A DNA stretch of 9,615 bases, taken from assembly GCA_039927975.1 (NCBI GenBank), contig JBDSTZ010000366.1, positions 1-9,615 of the forward strand. Reading direction: 5' to 3'. A program made the translations under genes and the position numbers. This DNA comes from JBDSTZ01 sp039927975. GTDB lineage: Bacteria > Pseudomonadota > Gammaproteobacteria > Burkholderiales > Burkholderiaceae_D. Below the pieces are notes generated by a model. It ran no database searches. It saw only the letters and a list, made by a program, of their open reading frames with translations, and had not been told where the DNA came from. Positions 5,792 through 9,615 of this stretch are shown here, one piece after another. Every line of letters starts with the position of its first letter. Positions within the stretch are counted from its first letter, which is position 1.

Positions 5792-7716
5792 GCCGCCGCT
5801 GCCAGCTTGGCCGGGGTCGCCGCGAGCGCGGTGGTCACGCCGGCGGCCAGTTCCAGCAGGCGGCTCCTGACCTTTTCGAGGTCGGCCTGGGTGGCCTCGA
5901 AGGCACTGATTTTCTGCTCCAGGCTGTCGGTGGCGTCGTGGATGCGCGCGATCGAGGCCTGGCGGTGCTTGAGCTGGTCCTTGTGCTGGCGGATCTGCGC
6001 TTCGAGCGGCGCCATGATCACCTTGAGCCACGCCTCGACGTCGGCGTTGGCGGCGCGCAGGCTGCGGCGCACGCGCGAGGCGATCGAATCGAAGAAGCGT
6101 TCGAGCAGGCTGCTGCGGCTGCTCATGATGAGCGTGGTGGTGCCGAACTGCTTGAGGTAGACCGCCTCGATGGCGGCCAGCTCGGCGCGGTATTTGTCGA
6201 GCGAGAACGGCATCGGCGCCGGCAGCGTCAAGCCATGCTCGGTGGAGAACTTGCGGTACATGGTGTCCATCATCTGGGCGATCTCGACGATCTTCTGGTT
6301 CGACAGCTCCAGTTTGGCGCGCGCCTGGTCGAAGAATTCGCGCACCGGGCCGCGCATGCCGGTGGTGAAGCGGGTCGCGTCGAGCGCCTCGCGCACCTCG
6401 TCGATCCCGCGCTGCACGCTGGCCATGCCGAGGGTGGTGAACAACTCGGTCGACAGACGCGCGAACACCGAGCGGGTGCCCTGCAGCTTGAACAGGCTGG
6501 CGTCGAATTCCTTCTTCTCGATGTCGATGCGGCGCATCATGTGCTCGACCACGGTCTTGTTTTTGCCGCGCAGGCTTTTCAGTTCCTGCAACTGCTCGAC
6601 GATGTCGCGGATGCGCGCGCCGATCATCGACTGCTGGGCGCCGACCAGCTGGGCCATGTCCTCGGCCAGCTGGCTGCGGACGATCTCCTTCTTGGTCGGA
6701 ATCAGTTCGTTGAACAGGGCCGTCTCGAGCGCGCCGAGGCGGCTCTTTTCGAACAGCGCCATGTCGGCGTTGATCTTGGCCACCAGCGCCTTTTGCGCCG
6801 ACACCGGATACACCTGGCCGGGCGCGAGCGACAGTATGGCCGCCACGCTGTTCTGCTGGCGCGCGATCTCGGCGTCGTTCTCGCGCTCGGACTTGAGCTC
6901 GTCCCACATCGCGTCGATCTTGTTGAGCACGACGATGCGGCCGGCGCCCGGGCCGATGTGATTGCGCCAGACTTCGATGTCGCTCTTGGTGACGCCGGTT
7001 TCGGCGGCCAGGATGAACAGCACCGCGTGGGCGTTCGGAATCAGGTTGAGCGTCAGTTCGGGCTCGGTGCCGATGGCGTTCAGGCCCGGCGTGTCGAGGA
7101 TCACCAGGCCCTGCATCAAGAGCGGATGGGGGAAGTTGATGATCGCGTGGCGCCACAGCGAAATCTCGATGTTGCCGTCGGCGCCGACGGTGGCCGCCAG
7201 GTCCGGGTCGTTCTCGTCGTACAGGCCGTAGCGGCGCGCCTCGTCGAGCCCGACCTGCTTGGTCAGGCTGACCTGCTTGAACGCTTCGTGCATCTGGTCG
7301 CCGGCTGCCAGGTCGAGCGGCAGCACGGTCCAGGCGGCGGCGTCGTCGCGGTAGTCGCTGGTCGACAGGTGGCTGGCGCGCGTTTCGATCGGCAGCAGGC
7401 GGATGCAGGGCGGAAAGGCCGGGTCGTACATCAGCTCGGTCGGGCACATGGTGGTGCGGCCGGCCGCCGACGGCAGGATGCGCTGGCCGTAGTCGGCGAA
7501 GAAGATGGCGTTGATTAGTTCCGACTTGCCGCGCGAAAATTCGGCGACGAAGGCGACCGACAGCTTGTCGTCGGCCAGGCGGGTCAGCGTGCGCGCGATG
7601 CGCTGCTCGGTCGCGCCATCGGTCAGCTCGGCCGCGTTGACCCACATCTGATAGGCTTCGAGGGCGCCGATGACGCCCTGGCGCCACGCGCCGTATTGCT
7701 CAAAATCTTGCACCAT
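5788..7716 (-). CDS. Bacterial dynamin-like GTPase
   Basis: The 642-aa protein has an N-terminal dynamin-type GTPase domain (about 50-345): P-loop AEFSRGKS (58-65), G2 region GRTTMCPT (86-93), G3 DTPG (208-211), G4 NKID (265-268) and SAQK (306-309) at the G5 position. The first P-loop residue is Ala instead of the usual Gly. The stretch between G2 and G3 is long, about 115 residues. After 345 the protein looks mostly helical, with charged heptad-like coiled coils (about 345-400 and 575-625) and an Ala-rich end. I see no clear transmembrane helix, so membrane contact would be peripheral. The family includes membrane-remodelling proteins, but this member's function is unknown to me. ATG 7716 is preceded by AGGGT (7727-7723) at 6 nt. 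The stop overlaps the mutY start; mutM lies 128 bp upstream on the same strand. Confidence 0.9.
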   Translation of the reverse strand: MVQDFEQYGAWRQGVIGALEAYQMWVNAAELTDGATEQRIARTLTRLADDKLSVAFVAEFSRGKSELINAIFFADYGQRILPSAAGRTTMCPTELMYDPAFPPCIRLLPIETRASHLSTSDYRDDAAAWTVLPLDLAAGDQMHEAFKQVSLTKQVGLDEARRYGLYDENDPDLAATVGADGNIEISLWRHAIINFPHPLLMQGLVILDTPGLNAIGTEPELTLNLIPNAHAVLFILAAETGVTKSDIEVWRNHIGPGAGRIVVLNKIDAMWDELKSERENDAEIARQQNSVAAILSLAPGQVYPVSAQKALVAKINADMALFEKSRLGALETALFNELIPTKKEIVRSQLAEDMAQLVGAQQSMIGARIRDIVEQLQELKSLRGKNKTVVEHMMRRIDIEKKEFDASLFKLQGTRSVFARLSTELFTTLGMASVQRGIDEVREALDATRFTTGMRGPVREFFDQARAKLELSNQKIVEIAQMMDTMYRKFSTEHGLTLPAPMPFSLDKYRAELAAIEAVYLKQFGTTTLIMSSRSSLLERFFDSIASRVRRSLRAANADVEAWLKVIMAPLEAQIRQHKDQLKHRQASIARIHDATDSLEQKISAFEATQADLEKVRSRLLELAAGVTTALAATPAKLAAAA

Positions 7717-7720
7717 CTGC

Positions 7721-7804
7721 TCACCCTGACTGGTTGGCCGGTTCGGCGGAACCGCGCGGTCTTGCGGTTGCCGCCGTTGTTTGTTGAATCGTCATGCTCG
7801 GCAT
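7721..7804 (-). CDS. Possible 27-codon leader ORF before the dynamin-like gene
   Basis: An ATG at 7804-7802 (or at 7795-7793) opens a frame ending with TGA at 7723-7721, four bases before the GTPase ATG. It runs through the GTPase Shine-Dalgarno sequence. The sequence (MPSMTIQQTTAATARPRG...) matches no motif I know. Neither start has a convincing ribosome binding site. It may be chance; if translated, it could couple with or tune GTPase translation. Confidence 0.2.
   Translation of the reverse strand: MPSMTIQQTTAATARPRGSAEPANQSG
7723..7727 (-). promoter_or_regulatory. Shine-Dalgarno site of the dynamin-like gene
   Basis: AGGGT on the minus strand lies 6 nt before ATG 7716 and supports that start. 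It is one of only two clear ribosome binding sites in the window, which suggests that the GTPase is translated independently of mutM. Confidence 0.65.
7739..7754. other. Hairpin in the mutM-GTPase spacer
   Basis: CGGTTC (7739-7744) and GAACCG (7749-7754) form a perfect 6-bp stem with loop GGCG, 22 bp upstream of the GTPase start. No T-run follows on the minus strand, so it is not a clear terminator. It could be an RNA-processing or attenuation element between mutM and the GTPase gene. Confidence 0.4.
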
Positions 7805-7818
7805 GGTGCGGCTGCTAA

Positions 7819-7851
7819 TTGGCTACCAAGCGGCTACCCAGCGGCTACTTC
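7819..7851. repeat. Three imperfect 11-bp tandem repeats over the mutM stop
   Basis: The units 7819-7829, 7830-7840 and 7841-7851 share the core GGCTAC. On the minus strand each carries TAG. The first TAG is the mutM stop (7847-7845), and because the period is 11 the three TAGs fall in three different frames. Confidence 0.75.
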
Positions 7852-8678
7852 TGGCAGCGCACGCAATAAAACGTCGAGCGCTGGCCCTGCGTGATCTGGC
7901 GGATCGGCGTGCCACAGTTGCGGCAGGGCACACCAGCACGATCATAGACGAAATACGTCTGTTGAAAATAGCCCGATTGGCCGTTTACAGCAATAAAGTC
8001 ACGCAAAGTGCTGCCGCCCTGCACGATGGCGGCGGCGAGGATCTCGCGGATGGCGGCGGCCAGCTTGTCATAGCGACCACGCGAGATGCGGCCGGCCGCC
8101 GTTTTCGGGTTGATGCCGGCCTTGAACAGGCTCTCGCAGGCGTAGATGTTGCCGACTCCGACCACCACGTCGCCGGCCAGCAGGAATTGCTTGATCGGCG
8201 CGCTGCGGCGGCGGCTGGCGCGAAACAGCAGGGCGCCGTCGAAGCCGTCCTCGAGCGGCTCGACGCCGAGCCCGCGCAGCAGCACGTGCTGGTCGAGGTC
8301 GCCGTCATCGTTGGCGTGCCACAGCACCGCGCCGAAGCGGCGCGGATCGTGCATGCGCAACACCTGCACGCCGGCCAGGCCCTGCACCACCAGGTCGATA
8401 TGGTCGTGTTTTTTCGGCTCGATTCCGGGCGGCAGCACGCGCAGGTGGCCCGACATGCCGAGGTGGATGATCAGGGTGCCATGCTCGAAGTGGATCAGCA
8501 GGTATTTGCCGCGCCGCCCGGTGTGGCTGATGCGGCGGCCCTGCAGCAGCGCCGCCAGGTCGGGCGGAAACGGCCAGCGCAAGCCTTCGCGGCGCATCAA
8601 TACGGTATCGACCACGGCGCCTTCGAGGTGGGGCGCGACGCCGCGCCGGGTCACTTCAACTTCTGGCAATTCTGGCAT
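7845..8678 (-). CDS. mutM: Formamidopyrimidine-DNA glycosylase MutM (Fpg)
   Basis: The 277-aa bifunctional glycosylase/AP lyase excises 8-oxoguanine and FAPy from DNA. The start at ATG 8678 is fixed by chemistry: the N-terminal Pro (P2 of MPELPEVEV) is the catalytic nucleophile, with E3 beside it. The frame extends 14 codons upstream as MRRRRRPRRNDDIT, but using that start would bury P2. K58 in GRRGKYLL matches the conserved Lys57 of E. coli. The C-terminal zinc finger has C252, C255, C272 and C275 (C-X2-C-X16-C-X2-C), and R267 within QRSTFYC corresponds to the DNA-contacting Arg of the finger. Length matches the family (about 270). No strong ribosome binding site or promoter is evident. It is the first gene of the minus-strand group with the GTPase and mutY, and is divergent from the lipoprotein gene. 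Confidence 0.96.
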   Translation of the reverse strand: MPELPEVEVTRRGVAPHLEGAVVDTVLMRREGLRWPFPPDLAALLQGRRISHTGRRGKYLLIHFEHGTLIIHLGMSGHLRVLPPGIEPKKHDHIDLVVQGLAGVQVLRMHDPRRFGAVLWHANDDGDLDQHVLLRGLGVEPLEDGFDGALLFRASRRRSAPIKQFLLAGDVVVGVGNIYACESLFKAGINPKTAAGRISRGRYDKLAAAIREILAAAIVQGGSTLRDFIAVNGQSGYFQQTYFVYDRAGVPCRNCGTPIRQITQGQRSTFYCVRCQK

Positions 8679-8700
8679 GGTAATGTCATCATTTCTGCGT

Positions 8701-8729
8701 GGCCGGCGGCGCCGCCGCACACGCCGGCC
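8701..8729. other. GC-rich nested palindromes in the mutM/lipoprotein divergent region
   Basis: GGCCGGCG (8701-8708) and CGCCGGCC (8722-8729) are perfect inverted arms. Inside, CGGCGGCGCCGCCG (8704-8717) is a perfect 14-bp palindrome that would compete with the outer pairing. It lies between the two divergent start codons, upstream of the -10 at 8742, and could be an operator or a chance GC-rich structure. Confidence 0.35.
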
Positions 8730-8741
8730 CGGGGTTGGGCG

Positions 8742-8747
8742 TAGAAT
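8742..8747 (+). promoter_or_regulatory. Candidate -10 box for the lipoprotein gene
   Basis: TAGAAT, within the heptamer TAGAATC shared with the aroKB promoter, lies 32 bp before the TTG start, which would give a 5' leader of about 26 nt. No good -35 box is found at 16-18 bp upstream (ACACGC at 8719-8724), so the promoter is weak or activator-dependent, or the call is wrong. Confidence 0.4.
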
Positions 8748-8769
8748 CAGTCATCTATCGGTTTTGTCC

Positions 8770-8773
8770 AGGA
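8770..8773 (+). promoter_or_regulatory. Shine-Dalgarno site that supports the TTG start
   Basis: AGGA lies 6 nt before TTG 8780. The nearby TTG at 8775 is out of frame and meets TGA after one codon. The spacing and the lipoprotein signal peptide that follows together decide the start. Confidence 0.65.
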
Positions 8774-8779
8774 CTTGCC

Positions 8780-9615
8780 TTGAAAAACGCTTTCGCCATT
8801 GTAACCCTCGCGGGCCTGCTGTCCGCTTGCGCCGTGGCGCCGCCATCGGTGCCGACGGCGCCGGCAGCATCGCCGGGTAGCCTGGCGGCGGTCGAACCGA
8901 TGGTGGTTGACGAAGTGCCCGAGTCCGAAGAGAGCGCCGCCCTCGACGAGCAGTTGCCCAAGGTGGCGCTGTCGTCCGAATTGATGTTCAGCCTGCTCAA
9001 GGCCGAGCTGGACATCGCGCGCGGCGACTGGCGCCCGGCCTACGAGGCGCTGTTCGCCGCCGCCGGCCAGACGCGCGACCCGCGCCTGGCCCAGCGCGCC
9101 GCCGACGTGGCGCTGGCCAACGAGCAGTCGGGCGACGCCATGCGCGCGGTTAGCCTGTGGCGCGAACTGGCGCCCGAGTCGGACGCCGCCAGCCAGTACT
9201 TCCTCGGCCTGGTGACGCTGTCGGACGACATCGCGCCGGCCGAAGCGATTTTCCAGCGCCGCCTGGCCGAGGCGCCGGGCGCCGCGCGCGCGCTGCTGAT
9301 GTTCCAGACCCAGCAATTGCTGTCGAAGGCGCGCGACAAGGCCGCCGTCAGCGCCATGCTGGCGCGCCTGCTCCAGCCGTATGCCCAGAGCCCGGAAGCG
9401 CACCTGCTGCTGGCGCAGAACGCGTTCGCCAACGGCGCCAGCGCGGAAGCGCAAAAGGAAGCCCAGACCGCGCTGGCGCTGCAAGGCGATTCCGAGGTGG
9501 CGGTGCTGACGCTGGCCCAGGTGCTGCAGGACGACGCCAAGGCCGGCGCCGTGCTGGCCAAATTCATCGCCGAGCATCCGCAGGCGCGCGACGTCCGTGC
9601 GGCGCGCGCGCGCCT
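8780..9615 (+). CDS. TPR-type outer-membrane lipoprotein, TTG start, 3' end missing
   Basis: The frame starts at TTG and stays open to the window end (278 complete codons). Residues 1-17 are a short lipoprotein signal peptide: Lys2, a hydrophobic core AFAIVTLAGL, and lipobox L14-S15-A16-C17. Residue +2 after Cys17 is Ala, not Asp, which favours outer-membrane sorting by Lol. A Pro/Ala-rich linker and an acidic stretch (to about 55) lead into helical repeats resembling TPRs, e.g. LKAELDIARGDWRPAYEAL and AQRAADVALANEQSGDAMRA. Such repeats usually bind proteins; the partner is unknown. It is divergent from mutM. In Betaproteobacteria a TPR protein of this kind commonly precedes lolB and ispE, which I would expect just beyond the window (from memory, not seen here). 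An ATG/GTG-only gene finder would miss or truncate it. Confidence 0.88.
   Translation, partial: MKNAFAIVTLAGLLSACAVAPPSVPTAPAASPGSLAAVEPMVVDEVPESEESAALDEQLPKVALSSELMFSLLKAELDIARGDWRPAYEALFAAAGQTRDPRLAQRAADVALANEQSGDAMRAVSLWRELAPESDAASQYFLGLVTLSDDIAPAEAIFQRRLAEAPGAARALLMFQTQQLLSKARDKAAVSAMLARLLQPYAQSPEAHLLLAQNAFANGASAEAQKEAQTALALQGDSEVAVLTLAQVLQDDAKAGAVLAKFIAEHPQARDVRAARAR

Noticed and set aside
3698..6160. 820-codon plus-strand frame across dgt, the spacer and mutY
   Set aside because: It overlaps dgt in another frame, crosses the repeat-bearing spacer and is antisense to mutY. Its Arg/Ala/Pro-rich low-complexity composition marks a GC-driven artefact.
5938..7518. 526-codon plus-strand frame opposite the dynamin-like gene
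   Set aside because: The product is rich in Ala, Arg, Gln, His and Val and mirrors codon bias of the real minus-strand gene. No motif, ribosome site or promoter supports it.
5792..7687. Long minus-strand upstream extension of the mutY frame
   Set aside because: The frame is open for over 600 codons, but it is Arg/Pro/Ala-rich with no family motifs and lies wholly over the GTPase gene, whose own frame carries all GTPase motifs. Absence of stops is expected at this GC content.
7739..7754. Hairpin as a terminator between mutM and the GTPase
   Set aside because: No T-run follows on the minus strand, so it was kept only as a structural feature.
8679..8720. N-terminal extension of MutM (MRRRRRPRRNDDIT)
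   Set aside because: The catalytic Pro must be the N-terminal residue after Met removal, so the start is ATG 8678.
8146..8880. Plus-strand frame ending inside the lipoprotein gene
   Set aside because: It is antisense to mutM and in a different frame from the lipoprotein, and its Arg/Ser-rich product has no recognisable domain.

Overview
The window is GC-rich chromosomal DNA from a betaproteobacterium, most likely of the Oxalobacteraceae (Massilia, Duganella, Janthinobacterium group). I infer this from base composition, from the housekeeping order aroK-aroB-dgt, and from a mutM / dynamin-like GTPase / mutY cluster facing a TPR lipoprotein. I could run no database search, so the family placement is inference.

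Left part (2-4487, plus strand). The window opens inside a large exported protein built from Ig-like (Big-1/invasin type) repeats. It ends at 1477 and is followed by a clear intrinsic terminator at 1535-1561. A promoter (TTGCCT-18-TAGAAT) then drives one continuous reading frame that holds both shikimate kinase and 3-dehydroquinate synthase: a fused aroK-aroB covering two steps of chorismate synthesis. Three bases later dgt starts, encoding an HD-domain dNTP triphosphohydrolase, probably on the same mRNA.

Middle (4488-4681). A 194-bp convergent intergenic region holds a perfect 8-bp-stem palindrome, a threefold 9-bp tandem repeat and only weak terminator candidates.

Right part (4682-8678, minus strand). 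In transcription order: mutM (Fpg, 8-oxoguanine/FAPy glycosylase), a 128-bp spacer, a 642-aa dynamin-like GTPase, and mutY (adenine glycosylase), whose GTG start overlaps the GTPase stop as GTGA. Two of the three enzymes of the GO (oxidised guanine) repair pathway therefore flank a large GTPase of a class known for membrane remodelling. This is the most interesting arrangement in the window.

Far right (8679-9615). A short divergent promoter region separates mutM from a plus-strand gene that starts with TTG and encodes an outer-membrane lipoprotein with helical TPR-like repeats. It runs off the end of the window.

I saw no tRNA, rRNA, insertion sequence, CRISPR array or phage gene. Every gap between genes is shorter than 200 bp once the TTG-start lipoprotein is counted.
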